The position numbers were made by a program, and so were the translations under genes. Under the pieces are notes generated by a model. The model had not been told where the DNA came from and made no database searches. It saw only the letters and a program-made list of their open reading frames with translations. A DNA stretch of 64,000 bases, taken from assembly GCF_036227405.1 (NCBI RefSeq), contig NZ_CP109473.1, positions 8,246,001-8,310,000 of the forward strand, in the 5' to 3' direction. This document shows, in pieces, positions 1 to 9,046 of the stretch. Source of the stretch: Streptomyces sp. NBC_01460. GTDB lineage: Bacteria; Actinomycetota; Actinomycetes; Streptomycetales; Streptomycetaceae. Positions within the stretch are counted from its first letter, which is position 1. Every line of letters begins with the position of its first letter.

Positions 1-44
1 CCCCCGATTCCCCTCGCACGCGTGTGCACACCAGTCCGCCCACC

Positions 45-1583
45 CTACGGCCGCCCGGCGGGCCGCGTCGCGTCGGTGACGCGGTCGATCCGGTAGTAGT
101 CCGCGACGCACCCTCCGGGCCAGTAGGTGCGGCCCCGTCGGCTGAACGGCTCCAGCATCTGGCTGATCACCAGCCGCTCGTAGGGGAGGACTTCCACGCC
201 GGCGCTCGCCCCCGTGCGCAGCCGCCGGTCCTGGGCGTCCCACTTCACGGCCCGTGCGCGCAGGTCCGCGTCGAGGCCGAGCAGTCCGACGGCCGGGCCG
301 ACGCAGGCCAGGACGCAGAGCACCGCGCACACCGCGCGCAGAGGGCCGGCCGCCGTACGCGTACGGCTCCTCGCGGCAAGCCCCAGCAGCGCGCCGGCAC
401 CGATCAGCAGGACCACGAACAGCAGGAGGTAGTCGTTCCAGAGACGGGCGGCGCTGGGCGCGCTCACACGGTCCTGGAACACCGGGTAGGTGATGACCGT
501 GCAGACGTAGCCGGACACCAGGAACGCGACGACTCCGGCACACGCCGTCAGAGGCCATCCGGCGGGCGGACGCGGCGGGTTCCCGTCCTGGCGTCGGCAC
601 AGCAGGCCCAGGAGCACGCCCACGGCGACCGCCCCGATGTACGGCCACGTGGTGATCACGGTGAGGACGATCTCCGTGAACCCGCGCAGGGAGGCGGCGA
701 GCGACTCCGGGGCGACCATGGACGTCGTGCCCGCCCCGAACCGCTCCCGCCGGTGGTTCGAGCCGGGGGACGTGACCAGGACGACGGCCCCGGCCCCGAC
801 CCCGGCGATCCCCGCCACGCACCACAGGCGGAGGAACTTCCGGGACGGCCCCGCGGCGGCACGGATGCTGAGGAGGAGGGTGGTCGCCAGCAGCACCGCC
901 ACCACGAGCGCGGTCTCCTCCGACAGGGTGCCGATGACCGGACCGGCGAACGCCGCGACGGCGAGGGCCACACCCCTCCCGCGACGCGAACGGGCCGCCA
1001 GGAACGGCAGCAGGGCGGCGCAGGCCAGCACGGGCGGCAGGGTGTGCGAGACCGACGCGGCCGGCCAGTAGAAGGTCTTGTACGTGTTGGGCGTGGCGAA
1101 CAGGAAGAGGGCGGTCGCCATGGCGGCGAGCAGCAGCGGCAGCCCGCGCGGCACGGTGAGCCCGGCGCGCCGCAGGGCGAGGACCGCCACGGCCCGGAGC
1201 ACCACGAGTGTCAGCACGCCGCTGATCAGGCCGAACCACTGGTGGCCGGGGACCTGGAACGTCGCGTAGGCGCCGACGAGCAGGGCGTTGGCGACCCGCC
1301 CGTTGTCCTCGAAGTAGAACTGCCCGATGAGGCCCGTGAGCCCGTCGTCCCGCACCACGGGAAGGAAGCACCAGTCGTCCGCGCCGGGCCTGACCGACCG
1401 TCCGAACCACGCGGCGGCGGCGAGCAGGGCGAGGGGCGGGAGGGAGAGGGCCGTCACCCAGAGCCGTGCCCGTGAGCGAGGGCTCCGTCCGCCGGCCGGA
1501 ACACCCCGCGGTTCATCGGCCTCCGGTCGCCGCCCCGCGTCCGGGGGGCCGGGGAGCGCGGATTCCGGAGTGCCGTCGGACAT
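45..1583 (-). CDS. DUF6056-like multi-spanning membrane protein, possible Gtr-type acceptor glucosyltransferase
   Basis: Integral membrane protein of 512 residues. A Pro/Arg-rich cytoplasmic N-terminus (about 1-40) is followed by about 11-12 hydrophobic segments. Near the first loop there is a GADDWCF motif and then FEDNGR, acidic and NGR signatures like those of DUF6056 / GtrC-type glycosyl transferases that use polyprenyl-linked sugar. The start lies 6 bp after the stop of the upstream GtrB-GtrA gene, so the two are very likely one operon. GtrB-GtrA makes and flips undecaprenyl-phosphate sugar, and a third membrane protein of this kind usually moves the sugar onto a surface polymer. Seen: topology, motifs and spacing. 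Inferred: the acceptor-transferase role. The polymer is unknown. Confidence 0.7.
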   Translation of the reverse strand: MSDGTPESALPGPPDAGRRPEADEPRGVPAGGRSPRSRARLWVTALSLPPLALLAAAAWFGRSVRPGADDWCFLPVVRDDGLTGLIGQFYFEDNGRVANALLVGAYATFQVPGHQWFGLISGVLTLVVLRAVAVLALRRAGLTVPRGLPLLLAAMATALFLFATPNTYKTFYWPAASVSHTLPPVLACAALLPFLAARSRRGRGVALAVAAFAGPVIGTLSEETALVVAVLLATTLLLSIRAAAGPSRKFLRLWCVAGIAGVGAGAVVLVTSPGSNHRRERFGAGTTSMVAPESLAASLRGFTEIVLTVITTWPYIGAVAVGVLLGLLCRRQDGNPPRPPAGWPLTACAGVVAFLVSGYVCTVITYPVFQDRVSAPSAARLWNDYLLLFVVLLIGAGALLGLAARSRTRTAAGPLRAVCAVLCVLACVGPAVGLLGLDADLRARAVKWDAQDRRLRTGASAGVEVLPYERLVISQMLEPFSRRGRTYWPGGCVADYYRIDRVTDATRPAGRP

Positions 1584-1589
1584 CCCGGC

Positions 1590-3044
1590 TCACCGGTCCT
1601 CTGACGAGTGGAGGGGGTGCTCGGGGAGCGGGGCGATCACCGGCCGTTCGGCAGCCCCGGCCGGCGCGGAGCCGTCACGCCGGCCCGACATGATCGCCCA
1701 CCGGGCCAGCAGGAAGGAGACGGGGGTGACGAGGACACCCGCCAGAAGGGCAGCCAGGTTCTTGTCCATGCCGAGCCCGCCGACCGCGGCGTACAGCAGC
1801 GCGCCCGATGCCACGAGGTTGACGGCGCTCGACACGGGATAGCGAACGAAGGCGCGCCACGTCGGCTTCGTCCGGCAGGTGACGTAGGAGTTGAGCAGGA
1901 ACGAGCACACGATGCTGACCGCGTACCCGAGGACATGTGCCACCAGATAGGGGATCCACCGGTTCAGGACGGCGTAGACGCCGAGGTACACGGCCGTGTT
2001 CACGCACCCGACGAGGACGAAACTGCCGAACTGGCGGGCGGTGCGGGCCCGGGGAGTGACGTGCTCCCGCAGATCCACGGTGACCGGTGGCCCCGGACGG
2101 ACCGACAGCGCGGGACCGTTCTCGTCGGTCTCCCGCACCACGTAGGGCGGGCGGTGCTTGGCCTCGTGGTAGATGCGGCCCACGTATTCGCCGATGACTC
2201 CGAGGGTGACCAGCTGGATGCCGCTGAGCGCCACCACCGCGGTGAGCAGAGTGGCGTAGCCCGGTGTGTCCGCGCCGTGCAGCACGACCTTCACCACGGT
2301 CCACGCAGCGTAGGCCAGTGCTGACAGGAAGACCCAGAAGCCGGTGTAGATGGCCAGGCGGAGCGGACGGTTGTTGAAGGACAGGAGCCCGTCGATGCCG
2401 TAGTTCAGCAGCCGCCTGCTCCCCCATTTCGACCGGCCCGCCACGCGTTCGCTGTTCCGGTAGCGGAAGCTGACGGTGTCGAAGCCGATCCAGGAGAAGA
2501 TCCCCTTCGAGAACCGGTTGCTCTCCGGCAGGGACAGGACGCTCCGGACCGCCCGCCGGGACAGCAGCCGGAAGTCGCCCGTCCCGTCGAGGAGTTCCAC
2601 GTCCACACAGTGGCGCACGACCGCGTAGTAGGCGTGGCTGAGGGTGCTGCGCACCAGGCCTTCGCCCGAGCGGTCGCGACGCGGGACGACCTGGTCGTAG
2701 CCGTGGCGGTGCAGTTCGAGCATGCGGGGGATGAGCCCGGGCGGGTGCTGGAGGTCGGCGTCCATGATCACCACGGCGGCCCCCCTCGCCATGCGGAGCC
2801 CGGCGAGCATGGCGGCCTCCTTGCCGAAGTTCCGGCTGAACGCCGTGTAGCGCGTCCGTTCGTCCTGCGCGGCGAAGGCGTTGAGCAGGAGCCGTGTGCT
2901 GTCGCGGCTGCCGTCGTCCACGTAACAGATCTCGAAGGTCTCCCCGAGCCCGTCGAGGACGGCCGTCAGGGCTGCGTGGAAGGAACCGATCCCCTCGGCC
3001 TCGTTGAAGCAGGGCACGACGACCGACAGCTGAAGGCCGGTCAC
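1590..3044 (-). CDS. GT2 polyprenyl-phosphate glycosyltransferase fused to a GtrA flippase domain
   Basis: 484 residues from a GTG start that has GGAGG five bases upstream; the longer open frame upstream has no ribosome site and an Arg-rich translation. Residues 1-240 are a GT2 catalytic domain: SVVVPCFNE at the N-terminus, VDDGS, and the DxD-like MDADLQHPP. Two membrane helices follow (about 245-315), as in GtrB/DPM1 enzymes. The last 125 residues form a four-helix GtrA domain ([19 protein letters not shown]). The protein should load a sugar from a nucleotide donor onto undecaprenyl phosphate and flip it. GtrB and GtrA are often separate genes, so this is a fusion. It is co-transcribed with the DUF6056-like gene downstream. 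Confidence 0.88.
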   Translation of the reverse strand: MTGLQLSVVVPCFNEAEGIGSFHAALTAVLDGLGETFEICYVDDGSRDSTRLLLNAFAAQDERTRYTAFSRNFGKEAAMLAGLRMARGAAVVIMDADLQHPPGLIPRMLELHRHGYDQVVPRRDRSGEGLVRSTLSHAYYAVVRHCVDVELLDGTGDFRLLSRRAVRSVLSLPESNRFSKGIFSWIGFDTVSFRYRNSERVAGRSKWGSRRLLNYGIDGLLSFNNRPLRLAIYTGFWVFLSALAYAAWTVVKVVLHGADTPGYATLLTAVVALSGIQLVTLGVIGEYVGRIYHEAKHRPPYVVRETDENGPALSVRPGPPVTVDLREHVTPRARTARQFGSFVLVGCVNTAVYLGVYAVLNRWIPYLVAHVLGYAVSIVCSFLLNSYVTCRTKPTWRAFVRYPVSSAVNLVASGALLYAAVGGLGMDKNLAALLAGVLVTPVSFLLARWAIMSGRRDGSAPAGAAERPVIAPLPEHPLHSSEDR

Positions 3045-3298
3045 ACGGCACCTCCGGACGTCTCGGGACCGGACCCGGGATCCCGGGTCGCTCCGGCCCA
3101 CACGATGCGTACCAGTGGCCCATCCAACGGCGAGGCGGTCCCGGCGCCGCTTCGAACGCGCGGGCCACGGTCTTCTTTCGCACGAACGGCGCACACTCCG
3201 GGGCGCGACGTCTGCCTCCGCCCCGCGAGACCGGTGGCCTCAGGCGGGGCGCGGAGGTCCGGGGCGCGGAGGTCGGGCGCGTGAAACGCCGGGGCGGG

Positions 3299-3367
3299 TC
3301 ACCGATGGCTCAGCACGTTGACGACGCGGCCGTCGGGATCACGGACGAAGAACTGGCGCGCGGTGGC
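3299..3367 (-). pseudogene. C-terminal remnant of a VOC (glyoxalase/bleomycin-resistance) protein
   Basis: About 22 codons before a TGA stop read RQFFVRDPDGRVVNVLSHR, the usual C-terminal beta-strand signature of VOC-superfamily proteins (FxxRDPDGxxVxVLSH). Upstream, this frame runs into the out-of-frame 3' end of the FecCD permease gene, so nothing else of the domain survives and there is no start codon. It lies just past the stop of that permease gene. It looks like the stump left when the siderophore-import operon was joined to this spot. The remaining bases from 3045 to 3399 show no other coding signal. Confidence 0.5.
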
Positions 3368-3399
3368 GGGCCCCGGCCGGCGAGGGCCCGCCACCCCGC

Positions 3400-5466
3400 T
3401 CAGCGCCGGGTACGGACCAGCAGGTAGACGAAGTACGGCGCACCGATGACGGCCGTCATCAGGCCCGCGCCGAGCTGCGCCGGTGCGATCACCGTGCGCC
3501 CCGCCAGGTCCGCGAGGCAGACCAGGAGCCCTCCGAGGAGGAGGGCGACCGGGACCACCCGTACGTGCCGGCGCCCGACGAGGGCGCGTGCCGCGTGCGG
3601 GGCGACGAGCCCGACGAAAGCGATCGTGCCGGCGGCCGAGACCGCGGTGGCGGCGAGCAGGACGGACGTGACGAGGAAGCCGAGACGCGCCCGGGGGAGA
3701 CCGAGGCCGAGAAGCCTCGGGGTGTCCTCGTCGAGTGCGACGAGGTCCAGCTCCCGGCGACGGGTCACCGCCACGACGACGCCGACGGCGAGTACGACGG
3801 CGACCGGCACCACGTCGGGCATGGTCCGCCCGTACGTCGAACCGGACAGCCAGGTCAGGGCCTTCGTCGTGTCGAAGGGGTCGCTGAGCACGATGACCAG
3901 GCTGATCAGGGCCGCCGCGGCGGAGGACACCCCGAATCCGAGCAGGACCAGCCTGTTCTGCCGGAAACCGCCCCGCGCGGCCAGTCCGAAGACGAGCGTC
4001 GCGGTGACGGCCGCCCCGCCGAACGCCGCTCCCGCGATCTCCCACGAGCCGGGGGCCTGCGCGGTGGTGACCAGGAGGACCGCGCCGAGACCGGCGCCTC
4101 CGGAGACTCCCAGGATGCCCGGTTCCGCGAGCGGGTTGCGGGTCACCGCCTGCACCAGGGTGCCGGACAGGGCGAGCGCACCACCGGCGAGGAGCGCCGC
4201 CGTCACCCGGGGGACCCGGGTGTCGAGGACGAAGGTGACGACCCGGCCCGCCCGGCCCTGGGCCCAGTTCACGACGTCGCCCAGCAGCAGCTTCGAGTCG
4301 CCGAGGAGGACGGCCGCGAGCAGCACGCCCACCAGGACGGCGGCGAGCGCGACCACGGTGACGACGAAGGCCCTCCGCCCGGGGATGCGCAGGCGGTCCG
4401 GCGCGTCGGCCGAGGCGGTGTCCCGGGTGCGGAGTGCCATCACGACGAGGAACACGCCACCGACCACGGTCGTGACGACGCCCGTGGGGACCTCCACGGC
4501 GGTGTCGGCGGGCACGATCGCGCGCAGCGCGACGTCCGAGAGGAGCACGAGCGCGGCCCCGACGAGCCCTGCCACGGGCATGCCCACCCGGGAGCGGACG
4601 AGCCCCCGGAACCGGCGGGTGAGAGGGCGTACGAGCGCGGGCGCGCAGAGACCGACGAAGCCGATCGGGCCGGCGAGCGTGACCGCCGCCGCGGAGAGCA
4701 GGGTGGCGAGCACGACCGTGGTGACGCGGGTCCCGCGGACGGAGACACCCAGCCCCTGGGCGGCGTCGTCGCCCAGGGCCAAGGCGTCGACCCGGCGGGC
4801 GACCAGGAGCAGCCCGACCAGGCCGACGGCCACGACGGGAGCCATCTGGACGACGCCGTCGAACCCGTTCTGGCCGACGCTTCCCTGGTTCCACCGGTAG
4901 AGGCCCTCGGTCTGCTGAGGGAAGAGGAGCAGCAGCGCGTCGGTCACCGCGTTCAGCCCCAGGGCGAGGGCGGTGCCCGCGAGGACCAGGCGGACGGTGC
5001 CCTTGCCGAGCCCGGACAGCCCGAGCACCACGGCCGCGGCGGCGAGTCCGCCGACGAACGCGGCGCCCGACGAGGCGAGGAGCGGGAGGGAGGTCCCGGT
5101 GACGGCGAGCACCCCGAGCGCCAGGTAGGAACCGGCGTTCACGGCGAGGGTGTCGGGCGCGGCGAGCACGTTCCGGCTGACGGCCTGGAGGGCGGCGCCG
5201 GCCATGCCGAGGGCCACACCGACGAGGACGGCGGCGACCATCCTCGGGAGCCGGGACGCGATGACGACGGACGCGTCGCCGGCCTCGGCGTTGCCGGTGA
5301 GAGCGTTCCAGACCTGCGAGGCGCCGACGTCGGCCGTGCCCTGGGTGATGTCGACGGCGGCGAGTGCCGCGATCAGCAGCACGAGCGTGGCCGTCACGGC
5401 GACCGCGCCCGTCGTGGCCGCGGCGGTGCGGTCACGGCCGACCGCGGTCTTGTCGATGACGGCCAC
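3400..5466 (-). CDS. Fused FecCD-type ferric-siderophore ABC permease (two permease halves in one chain)
   Basis: 688 residues, about twice the usual FecCD length. Residues 30-335 and 365-688 are two tandem FecCD/BtuC permease units, each with about 10 helices. Family signatures appear in both halves: SRLPRMVAAVLVG and DTRVPRVTAALLAGG near the start of each, NVLAAPDTLAVNAG and NPLAEPGILGVSGG in the coupling region, and IGFVGLCAPALVRPL and IAFVGLVAPHAARALVG near the end. One chain therefore supplies the entire membrane pore, like FhuB. It starts with GTG 6 bp after the binding-protein stop and is the third gene of the ATPase, lipoprotein, permease operon. Substrate is a ferric siderophore by family; which one is not visible. 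Confidence 0.93.
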   Translation of the reverse strand: MAVIDKTAVGRDRTAAATTGAVAVTATLVLLIAALAAVDITQGTADVGASQVWNALTGNAEAGDASVVIASRLPRMVAAVLVGVALGMAGAALQAVSRNVLAAPDTLAVNAGSYLALGVLAVTGTSLPLLASSGAAFVGGLAAAAVVLGLSGLGKGTVRLVLAGTALALGLNAVTDALLLLFPQQTEGLYRWNQGSVGQNGFDGVVQMAPVVAVGLVGLLLVARRVDALALGDDAAQGLGVSVRGTRVTTVVLATLLSAAAVTLAGPIGFVGLCAPALVRPLTRRFRGLVRSRVGMPVAGLVGAALVLLSDVALRAIVPADTAVEVPTGVVTTVVGGVFLVVMALRTRDTASADAPDRLRIPGRRAFVVTVVALAAVLVGVLLAAVLLGDSKLLLGDVVNWAQGRAGRVVTFVLDTRVPRVTAALLAGGALALSGTLVQAVTRNPLAEPGILGVSGGAGLGAVLLVTTAQAPGSWEIAGAAFGGAAVTATLVFGLAARGGFRQNRLVLLGFGVSSAAAALISLVIVLSDPFDTTKALTWLSGSTYGRTMPDVVPVAVVLAVGVVVAVTRRRELDLVALDEDTPRLLGLGLPRARLGFLVTSVLLAATAVSAAGTIAFVGLVAPHAARALVGRRHVRVVPVALLLGGLLVCLADLAGRTVIAPAQLGAGLMTAVIGAPYFVYLLVRTRR

Positions 5467-5472
5467 GGCGCG

Positions 5473-6453
5473 CTACTTCGTCAGCGCGTCGACGAGGGAG
5501 TCGATGTACGCCTCCATCGAGCGGGGACCACCGAACATCCAGACGCCGTCGGGCAGCCGGTGCACGTTGCCGTCCTTCACGAAGGGCAGCGACTTCCACA
5601 CGGCGTTCTTCGCGAGCGGCCCGGTGAACGTGTCACCGTCGGCGTCGTTGGCGACATAGGTGAACTGGACGTCGCCGAGACCGGTGAGGCCTTCGACGTC
5701 GGTGGTGGCGAGGCCGTAGCTGGCGTCACCCTTCACCTTCCAGGCGTTCTTCAGGCCGAGCTTCTCGTTGACGGCGCCCAGGAGGGACGTGCCGGTGTAG
5801 GCACGGATGGAGACCTGGTTCGACGCCTCGTAACCGTCGGCGGAGGCGATCTCGGCGCCGCCGAGACCGGCGTCCTCGAGGGCCTTCTTCCCGTCGGCGA
5901 GACTCGCCTCGAAGTCCTTCTTGAGGGCCTCCGCCTCGGTCTCCTTGCCGGTGGCCTTCGCTATGAGGTCGACGCTCTCCGTCATGGAGCCGATCTGATC
6001 GGCGCCGTCGGCGGCCGTCAGCTCCAGGACGGGCGCGACCTTGCGGAGCTGCTTCACGACGGCCGGGGCCAGGTCGGTGGTGGCGACCACGAGGTCCGGT
6101 GCGAGCGCGGCGACGGTGTCGATGCTCGGCTCGCCGCGGGTCCCGATGTCCTTGGGGTCACCGGTGAGCGGGGCCGCGGTGTTCCACGCGGTGTAGCCCT
6201 TCACGTCCGCGACACCCACGGGGGCGACCCCGAGAGCGACCAGGTCCTCGACCACGTTCCACTCGGTGGCGACGACCTTCGTGGCGGGGCCGTCGAGGGT
6301 CACCTTCGTGCCCTTGGCATCGGTGAGGGTGATCTTCCCGGCGGGCTTCTTCGAGGCCGCGGCGTCGTCGGAGGACGGCTCCGTGGTCCCGCAGGCTGCC
6401 AGGGAGAGGGCGGCGACGGCGACGGTGGCCGTGGCGAGGAGGTGGCGTCTCAT
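5473..6453 (-). CDS. Ferric-siderophore substrate-binding lipoprotein (FecB/FepB family)
   Basis: 326 residues. The signal peptide ends in the lipobox LSLAAC with the lipidated Cys at residue 21, so it is anchored outside the membrane. The mature part has two Rossmann-like lobes typical of periplasmic-binding fold 2: an N-lobe with ATEWNVVEDLVALGVAPVGVAD and APDLVVATTD, and a C-lobe with VEGLTGLGDVQFTYV. The start ATG overlaps the stop of the ATPase gene as ATGA, so translation is coupled and no separate ribosome site is needed. The open frame extends further upstream, but only across the ATPase gene. It delivers iron complexes to the fused permease. It may take up coelichelin or a xenosiderophore, since the cch locus next door has its own binding protein. 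Confidence 0.92.
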   Translation of the reverse strand: MRRHLLATATVAVAALSLAACGTTEPSSDDAAASKKPAGKITLTDAKGTKVTLDGPATKVVATEWNVVEDLVALGVAPVGVADVKGYTAWNTAAPLTGDPKDIGTRGEPSIDTVAALAPDLVVATTDLAPAVVKQLRKVAPVLELTAADGADQIGSMTESVDLIAKATGKETEAEALKKDFEASLADGKKALEDAGLGGAEIASADGYEASNQVSIRAYTGTSLLGAVNEKLGLKNAWKVKGDASYGLATTDVEGLTGLGDVQFTYVANDADGDTFTGPLAKNAVWKSLPFVKDGNVHRLPDGVWMFGGPRSMEAYIDSLVDALTK

Positions 6454-7352
6454 GAGGAGGTGCTGAGCCTTTCGGATCTGGAGTGGTGGCGGCCGATCGC
6501 GCGGGTGCGCAGCCGGCCGGTGGAGGGGTCGGTGCCCACGTCGATGCGGATGCCGTAGACGTCCGACAGGAGGTCGGGGGTGAACACGTCCTCGGGCACA
6601 CCGTCGGCGACGATGCGTCCTGCCCGCAGCAGGGCGACACGGTCGGCGACGGCCGCGGCCTGGTCGAGGTCGTGGAGGACGACGCCCACGGCGATGCCCT
6701 GGTCGTCGGCGAGATCGCGGATCAGGTCGAGAAGTTCGACCTGGTAGCGGAGGTCGAGGTAGGTGGTCGGTTCGTCCAGGAGCAGGACCCCCGTCTCCTG
6801 CGCGAGGCAGCTCGCCAGCCATACGCGTTGGAGCTGACCGCCGGAGAGCTGTTCTACGCCCCGGTCGGCGAGGTCAGCGACACCGGTGAGGCCGAGCGCC
6901 CGGTCCACCGCGGCGGTGCCGTGGGGGTCGGGACGGCCCCAGCGCCCCCGGTAGGGGTAGCGGCCGAAGTCGACCACGTCGCGGACGGTGAGTCCGCCCG
7001 GCGTCGAGCGGGACTGTGTCAGCAGCGCGACGCGGCGCGCGAACTCGCGTGCGCCGAGCGCGAAGCCGTCCGCTGCCTCGTCCGTGCCCGCGTCGACCGT
7101 GAGCGAGCCGGTGCGCGGGGTCTGCAGCCGGGCGAGGGTACGCAGCAGCGTGGACTTCCCGCTGCCGTTGGGGCCCACCAGGGCGGTCACCTCGGCGGGC
7201 CGCAGGGTGATGGCCGCTTCGTGTACGACGTCGACGCGGCCGTACGCCACGGTGACCCCGTCGGCGGACAGACCGTGTCCACGTGTACGCGGCACGGCGA
7301 CCCCCACAGGGGTGCCCGAAGCAGCACTGGAAGTGCTCTCACCAGCTCTCAT
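6450..7352 (-). CDS. Ferric-siderophore ABC transporter ATPase (FecE/FepC type)
   Basis: 300 residues. Walker A is GPNGSGKST, the signature is LSGGQLQR, Walker B is VLLLDEPTTYLDL, and the switch His lies in VVLHDLDQAA; all are intact. The N-terminal 25 residues are poorly conserved, and no Shine-Dalgarno sequence is visible before the ATG. With an iron box ending six bases upstream, the transcript may be leaderless or the true start may lie a few codons downstream. It is the first gene of the importer operon and drives the fused permease. Iron repression is expected from the box at 7358-7376. Confidence 0.93.
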   Translation of the reverse strand: MRAGESTSSAASGTPVGVAVPRTRGHGLSADGVTVAYGRVDVVHEAAITLRPAEVTALVGPNGSGKSTLLRTLARLQTPRTGSLTVDAGTDEAADGFALGAREFARRVALLTQSRSTPGGLTVRDVVDFGRYPYRGRWGRPDPHGTAAVDRALGLTGVADLADRGVEQLSGGQLQRVWLASCLAQETGVLLLDEPTTYLDLRYQVELLDLIRDLADDQGIAVGVVLHDLDQAAAVADRVALLRAGRIVADGVPEDVFTPDLLSDVYGIRIDVGTDPSTGRLRTRAIGRHHSRSERLSTSS

Positions 7353-7357
7353 GGGCG

Positions 7358-7376
7358 TTAGGTTAGCCTGCCCTTA
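7358..7376 (-). promoter_or_regulatory. Iron box (DmdR/IdeR-type operator) before the siderophore importer operon
   Basis: TTAGGTTAGCCTGCCCTTA as read on the plus strand closely matches the actinobacterial iron-box consensus TTAGGTTAGSCTAACCTAA, with the best match in the left half. It ends six bases before the ATPase start codon, so it should cover the promoter or transcription start. Iron-loaded DmdR1 is expected to repress here. Confidence 0.8.
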
Positions 7377-7847
7377 TGTGTGCTGGTGACCAGGGCCCCC
7401 GCTCGGCTCGGGCGGACGATGCCGCGGACAGCGGACCGGCCGGGCCGGAGCCGTGGGCGCGGAGCGCCCGGAGGCCGCGCAGGTCAGGCGGGGCGGGGCC
7501 GTGGCCGGATCACCCTGCTCTGTGGCGAATGCGTTGACGGATGGTCAGGAATACCTGGGGGCAAGTGAGTTGACGCCTGTGCCCGGTCTTCGGGTGTGTC
7601 ACGGCATTCCTGGGAACCGCTGCCGAGGAGGTGTGAGCGGCAGGCGCACGCCTGGGGCGACGGCGGGTCGGGCACCTCGGAGGCGTCGCCCCGATCCGCC
7701 CGGGCCGACGTGGGCGGACCTCCCGGTGGGCAGCTGTCCAGGCAGCGCAACGGCCGTTCCGGTCGCCGCTACCGCCCGCACGGGCGTGTGCGGGCCGGAT
7801 GCGACGACAGGGACGGCCGGCAGGGGTGAGAGGTCAGCCGTGAGGGG
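7377..7847. other. Non-coding stretch between importer operon and cchA
   Basis: About 470 bases between the 5' end of the importer operon and the 3' end of cchA. Open frames on both strands lack ribosome sites and show biased, low-complexity translations, so I see no gene. I see no strong hairpin or repeat either. It should contain the importer promoter at its left edge. Confidence 0.5.
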
Positions 7848-8795
7848 TCAGGGCCGGCTGGTCAGGTAGCCGCCCATGGTGGTGAAGTGCTCCGTCGCCG
7901 GCACCTCCCGGCCGTCCTCGGTGCGTACCCGCGTGATGGCCAGACCGTGGTTGCGGCCGGTGCGGGCGTCCGCGCCGGCCACGATCACCACGCCCTCGCC
8001 CTCGCGGTAGAAGACGCGGCCGGGCGTCCCGCCGTATCGGCCCTCGGAGACCACCGCGGCGACGACCTCGATGCGCTTGCCCCGGTGGTAGGTGAAGGCG
8101 CTGGGGTACGGCTCGGACTGGGCGCGGATCAGGCGCTCGAGGTCCTCGGCGGGCCAGGTCCAGTCGATGCGGATGTCCTCGGCGGCCCGCTTGTGGAAGA
8201 AGGTCGCCTGGGTGCGGTCCTGCCGGGTGAACTCGGTCTCCCCGGCCGCGATGCGGCCGAGTGCCCCGATGGTGACCGGGCCGATCAGGTCGACGGTCTT
8301 GTGGAAGAGGTCGGTCGCGGTGTCCTTCGGGCCGACGGCAACCGCCTCCTGGCCGACGATGTCGCCTGCGTCGAGCTCGTCGTTCATCATGTGCGCGGTG
8401 ACGCCCACCTCGGACTCGCCGTTGATCAGGGCCCAGATCAGGGGCGAGAACCCGGCGTACTTCGGCAGCAGCGAGTCGTGGATGTTCAGCGTGCCGTGGC
8501 GCGGGAGCCCGAAGATGCGCGGGGGGATCCAGGTCCGCCAGTTGTTGGCCACGATGATGTCCGGGGCGGCCTCCTGGAGGCGCGCGAACAGCTCGTCGTC
8601 GTCGGGACGGTTCCGGATCACCACCGGCACGCCCCGCGCCTCGGCGAGGTCGGCGACGGAGTCGCTCCAGATCTTCTCGTACGCGTGCTCGCTCCTGGGG
8701 TGGGTCACCACCAGCACCACGTCGTGCTCGGAGTCCAGGAGGGCTTGAAGGGTTCGGTGCCCCCAGGTCTGGTACCCGAACATGACGACCCGCAT
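7848..8795 (-). CDS. cchA: Hydroxyornithine N-formyltransferase (coelichelin CchA)
   Basis: 315 residues, with an AAGGAGG ribosome site ahead of ATG. The protein is a methionyl-tRNA-formyltransferase-type enzyme. The formyl-transferase core has VVANNWRTWIPP and the folate-site motif NIHDSLLPKYAGFSP containing the catalytic Asn/His, followed by an acidic GDIVGQE loop and a C-terminal substrate domain (about 205-315). It should transfer formyl from N10-formyl-tetrahydrofolate to N5-hydroxyornithine, giving the formyl-hydroxyornithine activated by NRPS module 1. It is transcribed alone, divergent from cchB, with its own iron box. Its position matches cchA in the Streptomyces coelicolor coelichelin cluster. 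Confidence 0.95.
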   Translation of the reverse strand: MRVVMFGYQTWGHRTLQALLDSEHDVVLVVTHPRSEHAYEKIWSDSVADLAEARGVPVVIRNRPDDDELFARLQEAAPDIIVANNWRTWIPPRIFGLPRHGTLNIHDSLLPKYAGFSPLIWALINGESEVGVTAHMMNDELDAGDIVGQEAVAVGPKDTATDLFHKTVDLIGPVTIGALGRIAAGETEFTRQDRTQATFFHKRAAEDIRIDWTWPAEDLERLIRAQSEPYPSAFTYHRGKRIEVVAAVVSEGRYGGTPGRVFYREGEGVVIVAGADARTGRNHGLAITRVRTEDGREVPATEHFTTMGGYLTSRP

Positions 8796-8832
8796 GGGTT
8801 CCTCCTTGGTGCAGGGACTGACGAACAGACAG

Positions 8833-8851
8833 TAAAGCGAGGCTTACCTTA
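8833..8851 (-). promoter_or_regulatory. Iron box before cchA
   Basis: On the plus strand the site reads TAAAGCGAGGCTTACCTTA. The reverse complement starts TAAGGTAAGCCT, a good match to the DmdR/IdeR consensus. It lies 38 bases upstream of the cchA start, in the divergent cchA-cchB control region. Confidence 0.82.
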
Positions 8852-8938
8852 CTGTGCAACAGGGCGTCATGGGAGTCGTGTTGACGGACACGCACTGTCC
8901 CGCCGTTCTTGCTGTGGGCTATCGACAGCTCCGCTAGA

Positions 8939-8957
8939 TGAGCTTAGGCTCACCTAA
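8939..8957 (+). promoter_or_regulatory. Iron box before cchB
   Basis: TGAGCTTAGGCTCACCTAA matches the iron-box consensus very well in its right half (TTAGGCTCACCTAA). It lies 90 bases upstream of the cchB start. Together with the box at 8833-8851 it gives each arm of the divergent promoter its own operator. Confidence 0.88.
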
Positions 8958-9046
8958 ATAGCAACGGGCCGCCGTGTCGGTGTGCCCGCTCGTCTCTGCT
9001 TCCCCCACGCCATTTCTCGGCGGCTTCACCGCACGATGGGAGTGAC

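Noticed and set aside
24..1475. Long plus-strand open frame opposite the DUF6056-like gene
   Set aside because: Its translation is a Gly/Arg/Pro/Glu-rich low-complexity chain with no domain; it is the mirror of a well-formed membrane protein.
3565..6558. 997-codon plus-strand open frame across the importer genes
   Set aside because: Asp/Gly/Glu/Arg-biased shadow of FecCD and binding-protein genes on the minus strand.
6450..7352. Importer operon as part of the cch biosynthetic unit
   Set aside because: It has its own iron box, lies beyond cchA with about 470 non-coding bases between, and the cch locus already has cchC-F; its siderophore cannot be told from sequence.
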